A stretch of DNA of 64,000 bases from Vitellaria paradoxa (Eukaryota; Streptophyta; Magnoliopsida; Ericales; Sapotaceae): assembly GCA_019916065.1 (NCBI GenBank), contig CM034236.1, positions 56,448,690-56,512,689 of the forward strand, read 5' to 3'. Below are positions 1 to 9,701 of the stretch, one piece after another. The translations under genes and the position numbers were made by a program. The first letter of the stretch is position 1, and each line of letters starts with the position of its first letter. The notes below the pieces were generated by a model. That model worked only from the letters and a program-made list of their open reading frames with translations, did no database searches and had not been told where the DNA came from.

Positions 1-1480
1 CACATCTAATTAATTCTCAAAAATTTTTTGGTTTTACTTATTTTTTGCTTTTTTTTTTTTAAATATTACTATCACAAACTAATATCTAACGGTTGAGAAT
101 TATTTTTTTTGTCATTCAACGATTGAAATTATTTTTATATTTTTAACTTTCGGCTTAATTCTTATTTTAGTGGATCTTACTATCATCTATCTCTCAAAAC
201 GATTTGAGCATTTTAAATTTTACCTTATTTCAAGTATGGAAATTATATGTAAATTAAAGTTTGCCAATTTAAATTCTGTTTAGTTATATTTTTAGGAAGT
301 TGAATCTTCCAAATTAAAATATCATAATTTGTATTTTCTTTTATGAAGCTTATAAAAAATGAATTAGTGAGAGAGAAATTAAAGTATATGTAATAATTGC
401 TAAGATCTAAAATTTTGAAAAAAAATTAAAACTCATGAATTATCATAAATTTTTTGATTTAAATTTTTTTATCTAAAATTTTAATTATATAAGAAATTTA
501 ATACTAATTTTATTTAGATACGTAAAAACTAATTATTAGTACTACTAAATAATGGATCCGGGTCCTAGATAAAAAGGGAAGGACAAGGAAAATTCACTGT
601 CTTTCCGATATTAAAAAGGAATTTTAAGCCATTTATTGGAGGATAAAAGTATATTGGAAATAGAGGCTATATTACTACGGTAACTCTCCAAACAGTTACT
701 GGATCGCTTGTTTAATATTAAGGTGTATTTGGAGTGATAAAAAATGAGATAAAGTAAATAAGTTTTGAATTTATAATTTATACAGTAAATAAAAAGTAAA
801 TATGTTTTAAAATTTTTTAATTTTTTTATCGTTTTTTATCATTCCAAACAAAACTTAAATCGATTATGCAAACCGAAAAATCGGCCCAGGCCTTCATCAA
901 TTCAAAAGAAAGAAGTCCCCTGAGTATAAAAACCAGTTTTATTAATTTTATATAATAGTATATGAATTTATATTATTTTTAACAAATATTAAATGCACTT
1001 TATTTTTAATTTAACCCAAATTTGAGCTTGTCAATAAAATTGAAGAGGAAGCTTGACCACAATATTTCAAACTTGTACAAAGTTCAACAATTATAAAAAA
1101 TAAAAAATCGATTTTTTTTTTTTTATAATCGAGGGTATCTGAACCAACTTATACGCACTTTGACTAATTATTGGGGCCCAAAGTATTGGAGTCAAAAGTT
1201 AATGACCGGATAAATCTTCTGGTAATTATGAAGAGACTTAAAAATTAAAAGTAGATTGTGTTTTAATATTATTTATTATTTTAGTTAGTAATATATTTAT
1301 AGTTGTATAATATGACAATCGAATAAATGAAAAATTCATTTGCAGTTTGTTCATGATTTTTAAAAATTTCAAAAATAATTTTTATTTTTGGAAATTAAAA
1401 AATTAAAAATAAATTTACTAAATGAATTTTTGTGTTCTAAAAAAAAAAGGAAGTGAAAACTAAAAATTAAAAATTTTCCC
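1..1480. other. AT-rich spacer
   Basis: No gene is visible. The stretch is AT-rich with poly(T) and poly(A) runs and one MITE-like inverted repeat, listed separately. Short open frames here are low-complexity and resemble no family I know. Confidence 0.6.
722..857. repeat. MITE-like inverted repeat
   Basis: The left end reads GTATTTGGAGTGATAAAAAA and the right end is close to its reverse complement (TTTTTTATC, then ATTCCAAAC). The body is AT-rich and non-coding. This 'TTTGGAGTG' type of terminal repeat recurs at many places in the window. The superfamily was not determined and no target duplication was confirmed. Confidence 0.55.
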
Positions 1481-1499
1481 AAACGGAACCTAAACTTTT

Positions 1500-2020
1500 G
1501 AATTACTTTAGGGCGGGTTCTCAAACGGAACCTAAGCGTAGACGCTTCCGAGCTGGCCCAACTCATCCATTGTCCAGCCTAAATGTAGGGGCGGGTTTTC
1601 GGACTTTCCGGGCGACGTCTAGATTTTACGCTGATCTAATCGAGACAATAGCTGCTTCAACAATACATCGCCGGAGCTGACCATCTCGGCGCCGCGCGTT
1701 CGTTGAACCACGCAGCTAGGGTTTTGAGTTCAGTCCTCTGATGCGAAGAATTGGGCGTTTTGTCGCTCTGATGCACTACGAACAAAGGCCTTCCAGTATC
1801 CGGACTGTAGCCAATCCGGTGTCGCCCCGATGTCAGCTGCTTGCAGTCGTTCTTTCTTTCTCATTGTCCGTCCCTTCTCTCAGCTCCCATTTATAGGGCT
1901 AGGACTTTGAAACTCTTCAAAACCGCTAACTCTCTCAATCGGAGTTCACACGTAGTCGATTCTCTCTGCAAGTCTTCCAAAAGTGTGAGCTCTCCCTCCT
2001 CTTATTTTATGTATTAGTGC
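1500..2020 (+). other. GC-richer unique patch, possible old promoter or leader
   Basis: This patch is richer in C and G than its surroundings. It holds CTAGGGTTTT near 1716, the reverse complement of a telo-box-like AAACCCTAG. A 51-codon frame runs from an ATG at 1741 (start MRRIGRFVALMHYEQRP) to a TAG near 1894. It is followed by a pyrimidine-rich tract. No protein family is recognised and no further exon could be joined. It may be the first exon and leader of a dead or very short gene, or chance. Confidence 0.25.
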
Positions 2021-2341
2021 ATATTTAGTTTGCTTGTGAATCTGATTTGCAGTTTGTTCCTGCGAATTATTAAGATAGAAAGAGATTATGATTGTGATTC
2101 ACAAATCTGTTTTGGTTTTGCGGAGGAAATTTCTATTTGGAGAATTTGATGAGAAGAATATCATTTTCCTATGTTATAATATAAATTTATATTATTGTGG
2201 AGAATAAAAAAAGACTGGGTAAATGATTATTTAATATTTTAAAAATTGTGTTTAGAGTGTTATTGGATAGAAAATCTATAAAATATAAAAAGTACTCCTA
2301 TTACTTTAATTTAGAAATCTGGAGTGGATAAGACATGTATG

Positions 2342-2572
2342 CCCTGTTCGGAGTGCCAAAAGTTGCACCCCAGAAAAAAAAAAAATGTTGCCAAGTTTTA
2401 GATTGTTAGATGTTTGGCGTGTTCTTCAAAAAGTTCGAGAAAATTGGAGAAAGTTGTTTGAAGTTAGAGAAACTTGGATAAAGTTGAAGATTTTTTGGTG
2501 TGGCAAAAATTAGAAAAAGTTTAAGAAAGTTAGAAAATTTTAGCCAAATTTGGCACTTCAAATAGGCACATA
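2342..2572. repeat. MITE-like inverted repeat
   Basis: The left end CTGTTCGGAGTGCCAAAAGTT is matched at the right end by AATTTGGCACTTCAAATAGG, read in reverse. The body is a degenerate series of AAGTTNGAGAAA-like words. It is non-coding and probably an old inverted-repeat element. Confidence 0.45.
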
Positions 2573-2640
2573 GTTTTTTTATAGAATATAATAGTTTTTA
2601 TTTCTTTTGTTAAAAATTTAAAATCTGTTCGAATTAAGGA

Positions 2641-2836
2641 GTATTTGAGGAGATTTACAAAAAGATCTCCTAAATCTCCAACCCCCTATACATACATGTC
2701 TCTAGTTTTATCGTAAAGAACAAAGCAGAGCTAAGAGTATTTGAGGAGATGTACAAAAAGATCTCCTAAATCTCCAAACCCCTATACATACTTGTGTCTC
2801 TAGTTTTATCATAAAGAGCAAAGCCGAGCTAAGAGT
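2641..2836. repeat. Tandem duplication, two copies of about 96 bp
   Basis: Two adjacent copies start at 2641 (GTATTTGAGGAGATTTAC) and 2737 (GTATTTGAGGAGATGTAC). Both run through ATCTCCTAAATCTCCAA and TCTCTAGTTTTATC to GAGCTAAGAGTAT. Each copy holds a short perfect stem, GGAGAT-N10-ATCTCC. No coding potential is seen. Confidence 0.8.
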
Positions 2837-2859
2837 ATTCAAAGAGAGAGAAAGAGATA

Positions 2860-3893
2860 AAAGAGAATTTATTGATCAGGAAAAATTTCCTTTCTTGTTC
2901 CTAAATTCAATGCCCAACTAAACATAGGAAAGAAAATAAAGAGGGAAATAAAAATGAGAAGAAGAGTGTTGAATTAAATTGATTTAAGAGAAATAATAAA
3001 TTTGACCCTATTGATGGAAAAGTGAAAATATGATAGATATGATATATGATGATAAATTTGTCCACTTACTTAGATGGCTTAAAAAAATAATGAAATATTA
3101 TCAAATTCTACTGTTTTGGGTTGGATTTCAAATGGTATAGAAATTCCAAAACTTAAGTTATGAAATGAAATCAAATCTAACTTATAAAATTTTATTTTGA
3201 TTCCTAACGTAAGAATTGATGAGACTTCTTGCTCTCTCACTACTCTTCTTTTTCACATTTCTTCTTCTTGTTAGTTGAAAGTTCAATAGAGGGTCTTTCT
3301 CAAATCCGAATATTACATTGAATGGGAACAAGGAAATTCACAAAATAAGAATGTGAGGATAAAACAGTATCATGCTCTTAGTAAATTAACTCTCGATCAT
3401 GCTTCCTTGTATAAACAGTTCTCAAAGTATATTTTGAAATTTTAAAAATGATTTCTGTAGTTATTAACTATGATTTTGTTATTATTTCAATGAGTTGAAA
3501 AATTAATTTTTGAGATTCATAAATTAGAAAAATATGTTTAGAATTGGCCTTTTCACATGAGGAAAATGCCTCCACACACACAACAAGTATTCTATACTCC
3601 TGCAGCATGAATATTTGGTCCGGCTCAAAGAATTAGTTAGCTGCCATTCAGTGTGTTGACAATTGATTAACCCAAAGATTTGGTTCATTTGGCAGTTTTG
3701 TCGAACACATGACAAGCTTTCTTTAATTCGCCGTCTTGGAAATGCCTTCATTTGTGGCAACACCTCAGGACCCTCCAATTACACATGTCAACAACCCACC
3801 TTCCTCTTGCTGCCACCATAACCATCTCCTCCCCTGACTTCCCTGCCACACAACTTCTCTCAGCCCTAGATTTAAAAAGTATCGAACTAGAGG
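2860..3893. other. Spacer upstream of the IBA57-like pseudogene
   Basis: No gene or recognisable repeat is seen. The sequence is AT-rich up to about 3540 and then more balanced. The last few hundred bases probably include the former promoter and leader of the pseudogene that follows. Confidence 0.4.
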
Positions 3894-6800
3894 ATGCACC
3901 TTTTCAAATCCTTGTTCCGATTCCCAAATTCCATCTCATTTGTTTACTGCAGAATTCTCCATCAAACAAGCTGTAGAGAGTTCTCCACTCAAGAGACCCA
4001 GCTCGACAATGTCGGCCCCATGGCTTCCCTCCTCAAGACTCGAGCTGTGGTTTGGTTCCAAGGCCCCGACACCGTGAAATGCCTCCAGGGCCTGTTGACA
4101 AACGATGTACGGAAGTTCGATGAACCCGAGGGTGATCAGACTTCAAATTACCCCCAATGTGCCCACCATATCGAATTCGCCTATTTACACAGCAATGTTG
4201 ACTCCTCAGGGAAGGTTTCTGTATGATTTTTTCATATACAGGCCGCCTCAGCCTGATCGGAAGCTTGATAAATCTGGGTCTGGACAGGGGTCTCGTCCGG
4301 ATGAACTGGAGCTGTATGCTGATGTCGATGGCTCTGTATTGGATGAGCTCTTGGAAACCCAGAAAAAGTAAGTTCTGGGAGTATTGTTCAATTTTTTTGA
4401 ATATTGGTATTGTGTATGATGTTTGATTAGCAACTTTGTTAAAGCTGTAAGTTGTTATTTATTTTGGTTCTTGTTTGTGAATTGTGATTCTTCATTTTTA
4501 ATTGTTTTTGAGATTCATTGTAAAGGTCCATTTTTTAGAGACCCAAGACTAACAGAAAATAGGACGAAATCACTACTTTCAAATTCAATTGAGAAAGCTA
4601 CTGAATACCATGTTGAGGTAACTATTTCACTTGGTATAGCTAACTACTCACTCCATAGACGGTAATTGATGAATAGTTGGAAGATGATGTGCAGACTAAG
4701 GAATTCATCCAGGCCAAGAATGGAGGGGGCTGGGGGGAGCTTAAACAAGACCAAAAAGGTTATTTAAAAAAAAAAAGAAAACTTGGATTGTAGTTTTTAG
4801 TGACTGCTGGTCTGCTAGGGCAACATGTACTACTGGGGGGGGGGAGTGCACAAGCACCATTTTTGGGGTCCTTTTTTTTGGGTGGGGGGGTTATTTTAAA
4901 CTCAGAATAATTGCATACATCTTGTTTATGCACTAGCAAGTGGGCTTCCAACTAAGCTTGGCCAAACATTTTGGATCTCAGGATATACAGCAAATTATCG
5001 TGACTTAATTTGTTTTATACTGTTGTTATTTCACAATGTCTAGATTCCTTTTCAATTATTAAAAGATCTTGTAAATTTTCTCATCAATGTGTGCTTATCT
5101 TGGAGCTATAGTTACTGGTTGAGGTCTAATGTTGATATTGAAAATGTGGCAGAAGCTTTCTCTTCTTGGCAACGGTATGGTAGGCACCTGGTTGAGAAGT
5201 CCCCTTTGGTAGAGGAACCAAAGGCTGTTTCTGTTGGTTGGGGGGGCACTGTTGGTCAGTCTGGCATGGCATCTTCAAAAGGAAATAATATTGGATGGCA
5301 GTGGTACAAGGACCACAGATTGGATTGTCTTGGATTCAGAGGGATCTTTCTATCTAATATAACCCGTGAGATTTAGTAGGCTTAATTTTTTCTATGATCT
5401 AAATTTGTTTAATTCCATAAGCATTTACAAGCAAGCTAGAGATCATCTTAAGCATAAAGATATTTTATGTCTGTTGCAGCACCTTTGGTTGAGGCAGACA
5501 GGGATACTGATGAAAAGAATTTTCTTCTATGGAGACTAGAGAAAGGGGTTGCTGAAGGCTCAACAGAGATTCCAAAAGGTGCATCTTCCTCAGTACATCT
5601 AGAAATACAATAAGAAATTGCAAACGTAGTTCTTACACACAGCTTTAAGGCACCCAACCTAGCCTTGAGTTGACCATATATACGCATTTAAAAAACAAAA
5701 TTTATAACCCAAGGCAGTTATACATAATAAGGTAGTAACAACATTGGATGCATGGATACTTTTAGAAGGTAACAAACTGGTGTCATGTTGGACACTTGCA
5801 CTAGTTGGACACTCAATAGACACTTGAGAGATACACATGTTCATAACTTAAACATGTGTAAAACATATTATAATTTTGATAAAGAAACTTGGAATCAAAT
5901 AACAAGATAACAATGATATGGATTTACATATATTAATTCTTCGTCATTTATTTTCTCATTTTAGTAACCTTAAGACTTAAATTTAAGGATTGTAAAGTCA
6001 TGTGTTCTTGGCGGGCATTGGCATTACCCGTCCTGTTCAAATTGGGTATGGAGATATTCTTTGCAGGTATGGGGATTTTCAAAGGTTCTTAAACGTACAA
6101 CCTTATAATTTTTTTTAACCCACTTATATATTAATTAACATCATTTATGTATATTAAATAGTAGTATATATTAATATATATGATTTTTTTTGTGAGTAAA
6201 CTAATATATAAAAGAAGACAATCAAGGAGTCAATACAAGGGCTGTACCCTGGGAAGAAGGATGGAAACCATCTCTAATGAGAAGAGGGGGTTCATCCAAG
6301 CAAAGTTAAGGCCATATAACATAGCTAGACAATCACCAAAGAACACTCAGCAACTGAAACAAAACTAGGAGCAGCCGTAGCAACATGGAAGAGCATCAGC
6401 GAGCAACAGGGAAGGCATCATCGCTGCCCTTAAAGGGCCAGCAACACAACCTTTGGCAACTTCCGAAACTAGAGCATCAGCAATCGGCCCTTCAACAACA
6501 AAACAACCCCAATTGAACAGCTAGGAAACATACAGCGTAGCTAATATACCAAGAGAGCCACCATTCCATTTAGGCTTTTGACCAAACCCCTAGTCGAAAC
6601 AACATCCAGCAATCAAGTGCATGAGGTTTCTGCAGTGCGGGGTCTAGGAAGATCAGATGTTCGCAGTCTCACTCCTGCCAGAGTGGTGATATATAGGATT
6701 TGAACCCATAACTCCCTTATCGTAATGAAACCACCCTACTATTGCTTCAAGACCTTTTTTCATATATGTATATATAAATATCTATTTAGTCCTTGATATC

Positions 6801-7632
6801 TCTCTTTCGTGTCCTATGGTATTCGTATTTTGTGTCTGTATACGTGGTTCCTAGGTTATGTCATTTTGATATCCTACAGCTGCCTTTGGTTATTGATTCC
6901 TATTTCATGCATGATTTCCTGTATACATGAGGATTTAGTTATTTTGCACCATCATTGTATGAAACTGCTTATGTCTTTGTACTCATCATACAAAATTAGA
7001 ATCATGAGTAGAAAGGGGAGGAGATCTATTTTTGAACTTTTGGCACACTATGGAGTCCCTCCATATGTTTGCAATCGCTCCTGTTCATTCCATTCTAGTT
7101 TTTGTGCCTTTTTTAATTTTTATTTTTAATATTTTAAGTAAAGTATTTATGCTTATAAAATTAAACCCTTAAACTTAAAATTAAACTAATTTTTAGCTTC
7201 ATTATACATTTGCTACCTCAATTCCTAGGCAAGGCAATGCCGCTTGAATACAATCTTGCGGGTCTAAATGTTATCAGCTTTGACAAAAGTTGCTATGTGG
7301 GCCAAGGACTCATTGCTCGTACACTTCACCGGGGGGTCATTTGAAAGCGCTTGCTTCCTCTGACGTTTGTTGATGATGGTGGAAAAGGTAAAACCCCCAA
7401 ATACTTCGTTGTTTCCAATTTTTAATGTTGGTGGTTTTGTTTTTCGCACACCCTCCTTGTATTTATGAATTGAAGCAGAAAGTTGCTCCTGAGGTTGGAG
7501 GAAACCTTTAAAGGATTGGGTACCTTGTCCGTACAAGTACAGGTAGATGTAAAGGTTCAGGCCATTAGACCAGAATGGTGGCCTTCTGAGTGGCTTTTAG
7601 AGCATCAACAGCAACGGGCAGCTGCTGCTTAG
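3894..7632 (+). pseudogene. IBA57-type transferase pseudogene (mitochondrial Fe-S assembly, COG0354)
   Basis: This matches the plant mitochondrial IBA57 family (Arabidopsis At4g12130 type), folate-binding GcvT-like proteins that help assemble [4Fe-4S] clusters. Exons in order are 3894-4367, 5112-5365, 5480-5578, 7229-7387 and about 7468-7632. The start at 3894 gives a transit-peptide-like leader ([16 protein letters not shown]), then [19 protein letters not shown]. Later landmarks are [53 protein letters not shown] and IRPEWWPSEW.

Lesions seen: a frameshift at about 4136-4150 (the frame changes before TPNVPT); an in-frame TGA at 7342-7344 where the family has Arg (CGA to TGA fits); loss of AG at the last acceptor (TG at 7466-7467); and a deletion of about 25-30 codons with a frame change near 7500, between KVAPE and EETFKG. 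The signature KGCYxGQE reads KSCYVGQG. Several independent lesions make sequencing error unlikely. Intron 4 holds a SINE-like copy. Confidence 0.88.
6615..6745 (-). mobile_element. tRNA-derived SINE-like copy (Au-like)
   Basis: On the minus strand it reads GGTCTTGAAGCAATAGTAGG, then a B-box-like GGGTTCAAATCC (6698-6710), then GACTGCGAACATCTGATC, CCTAGACCCCGCACTGCAG and AACCTCATGCACT. The order of 'GGTCTTGAAGCAAT', a B box, 'GACCCCGCA' and 'GTGCA' fits the Au SINE family of flowering plants. No clear poly(T) end or target duplication was found. It lies in intron 4 of the IBA57-like pseudogene. Confidence 0.55.
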
Positions 7633-8117
7633 CTTGTTTGCAAAGTCTCTGTCCTCCAAAGGGTTTATACTTGGGAGCTTACCTTCATATAAGTAAAAAG
7701 AAGTGGAGGATGTTGGAATATTGTAATAATTCCCACAGTAGAGTTAAAAACAATTCAAAGCACGTAAAAAAATTTTGGGTACCAATCCTTAATTGATGAC
7801 TGATTTGCCAATGAGTTTATTGCCCGCCATGCCAGATGTGTCAATCCGCCAACTTTACTGCCAATTACAGCCCTACTCTTCAGCATAAATGTCGAAACTG
7901 CTACAGCTTGTAACTGTTGACTTAATTCAGAGATTATTGTTATAACAACATTGTGATACATATACATATATATATTTTGGGTTGTTGCGCCGCTTAACTG
8001 TAACACATGAGATAGGAAGACTTTGAAAATGGGAGCTTACCTCGTTTGACAAAGTCTTTCCTGTAAAAACTAAAGGAAAGCGCCAGTCGCGCATCCAAAC
8101 AGTTTATAGATATGGAG

Positions 8118-8294
8118 TTTATGGGTGTGTTTGGAGTTGTATAAAAGTGTATAAAATAAAATAAAATTGTTAAAGTAAATATTTCGTAATTCGTATAATG
8201 AGTCAAAATTTTAAATTTTGTTGTCTCGTAATTCGTGTTTGTAAAGATTTAATAGAATTTTATTTTATTTTGTTTAGTTTTAAACGGAGCCTAT
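8118..8294. repeat. MITE-like inverted repeat
   Basis: It starts GGGTGTGTTTGGAGTTGTATA and ends TTTTGTTTAGTTTTAAACGGAGCC, roughly inverted. The interior has two 'TTCGTAATTCG' words. It is non-coding, and its family is the same general 'gTTTGGAG' type as elsewhere in the window. Confidence 0.45.
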
Positions 8295-8337
8295 ATTTAA
8301 TAAAATGGAAATGATGATGCAGGCAAAATGAAAATAA

Positions 8338-8477
8338 GGCACCGTTTGGAGCTCTAAAAATTTCTAAAAAATTCTATAAACCTTTATAAATTTTTTGTTA
8401 TATCAATTTTTTTCTTTCACTGCACGCATTACGAATTCATAATTTTTTTCACTTTTTATCACTCCAAACACACATTA
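8338..8477. repeat. MITE-like inverted repeat, shares a core with 47227-47394
   Basis: The ends are GGCACCGTTTGGAGCTCTAA and TTATCACTCCAAACACAC. On the minus strand the interior contains TTCGTAATGCGTGCAGTGAA followed by AGAAAAAAATTGAT. The same words appear on the plus strand in the element at 47227-47394, so these are two diverged copies of one family in opposite orientation. Confidence 0.65.
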
Positions 8478-9340
8478 AAAATAAAATGAATAATGAAAAA
8501 AGATTTTGCAGATGCGGGCAAAAAAAAAAAAAAAAAAAATAGCGGGACGGCCGCTAAAAAGCTTGCTTTCAAAACCCATTTTGCTTTTGATTTTTATGGG
8601 GTAATTTTTTGTTTTTTACAAAATATTAATTTTTTTAAAATTGTAAATTCTAACCGTATTAATTATGTTAATTAGACACCGACACACAAGTGAAGTGTGT
8701 GAATTTTTTTCTTAATAATTAATAAAATCATAAAAAAAAAACAAAAGTGCTTCAAATAGTAAATAAGTTATTAAAATTATTTAAGTAAATAATACATAAA
8801 TAAATAATAAGTAGCTAAAGTTATTTAAGTAAATAATACATAATTAAAGAATATAAAAGAAAATAAAAAAGTTACAAAAATAGTAAATAGTTAAAGGGTA
8901 TTTAACGCAGATAAAAACATACACGGATAAAATTTTATAATTATGTGATAATTATGAAAAAAATTATTTTTTAGTGCTATTGAAGTAGTGATAGTTATAG
9001 AAAGTTAAAAAATATTATACGGAAAAATCCTTCACCAAAAAATGATTTATAAAAAAAAATTCGCCAAATTTTAGTGTTTTTTCTATAAAATTATAGATAT
9101 AGATATAAGTATAAATGATAAATAAAAATTTATGCCTATTTGGGTAATAATTATTCATTTAAGTAGAAAAGTAATGAAAAAATTAATTTTTTTAACTTTT
9201 ATTCAAACATACATGAATTTTTTATTTTTTTATGAATATAATTAATTTGGGTAAAAATTTTAATAAAAAAAAGTAAATTTTGATGAAAAAATTATATATG
9301 ACATAAAAAATTGTAAAAAATAAAAATAAAAACTAATTTT

Positions 9341-9700
9341 TTCGGTGCCCAATTCCGGAATAACCAAAACGATTCACGACTCCGCACGCGCGCGTCCGTC
9401 ACATTAACCAAGCACCGCCTTTCAAATCGACCGTTCAAGGCCCAGACGACACTTCCTCGATACGGTTCACATTCCATAGCGTCTTTTTTCTTTTCCTCTC
9501 TCTCATCTGTTGCAGTTCGGTTGCTCGAAGGTTGTTTTTCTTTCTTTTTCCATATATATTTATATAAATATATATATATCTTATGAAAAATCTGTTCTGC
9601 ACGATCAATCCTACACTACCGAAAGATTGAAATATTCAAACCCAAACATGTATCGAAGGCCAATACCGGCGGATTCGTCATCGCAATCTCGGCACGGTTG
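9341..9700 (+). promoter_or_regulatory. Promoter and 5' leader region of the MBD9 homologue
   Basis: AT-rich sequence gives way to a balanced, CpG-containing segment (CCGCACGCGCGCGTCCGTC near 9380), a CT-rich tract (9485-9515) and a TATA-rich stretch (about 9553-9580). The main ATG follows at 9701. The transcription start cannot be placed from sequence. If it lies upstream of 9648, the mRNA carries at least one short upstream ORF. Confidence 0.45.
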
Positions 9701-9701
9701 A
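9648..9701 (+). CDS. Upstream ORF overlapping the MBD9 start (17 codons)
   Basis: An ATG at 9648 opens a 17-codon frame (MYRRPIPADSSSQSRHG). Its TGA shares its last base with the A of the main ATG, giving the junction TTGATGG. Such a TGATG overlap could allow termination and reinitiation at the main start. It is a uORF only if transcription begins upstream of 9648, and nothing shows that the peptide is conserved. Confidence 0.35.
   Translation: MYRRPIPADSSSQSRHG

Larger units (their letters stand above)
7633..9340. other. AT-rich spacer with MITE-like repeats
   Basis: No gene is seen between the pseudogene and MBD9. There is a pair of MITE-like repeats around 8120-8480, a poly(A) run at about 8520-8540 next to a short GC-rich palindrome (AGCGGGACGGCCGCT), and then low-complexity AT sequence. 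Confidence 0.55.

Noticed and set aside
6615..6745. Possible tRNA gene from the B-box-like sequence
   Set aside because: No cloverleaf or acceptor stem can be formed. The downstream 'GACCCCGCA' and 'GTGCA' words fit a SINE instead.
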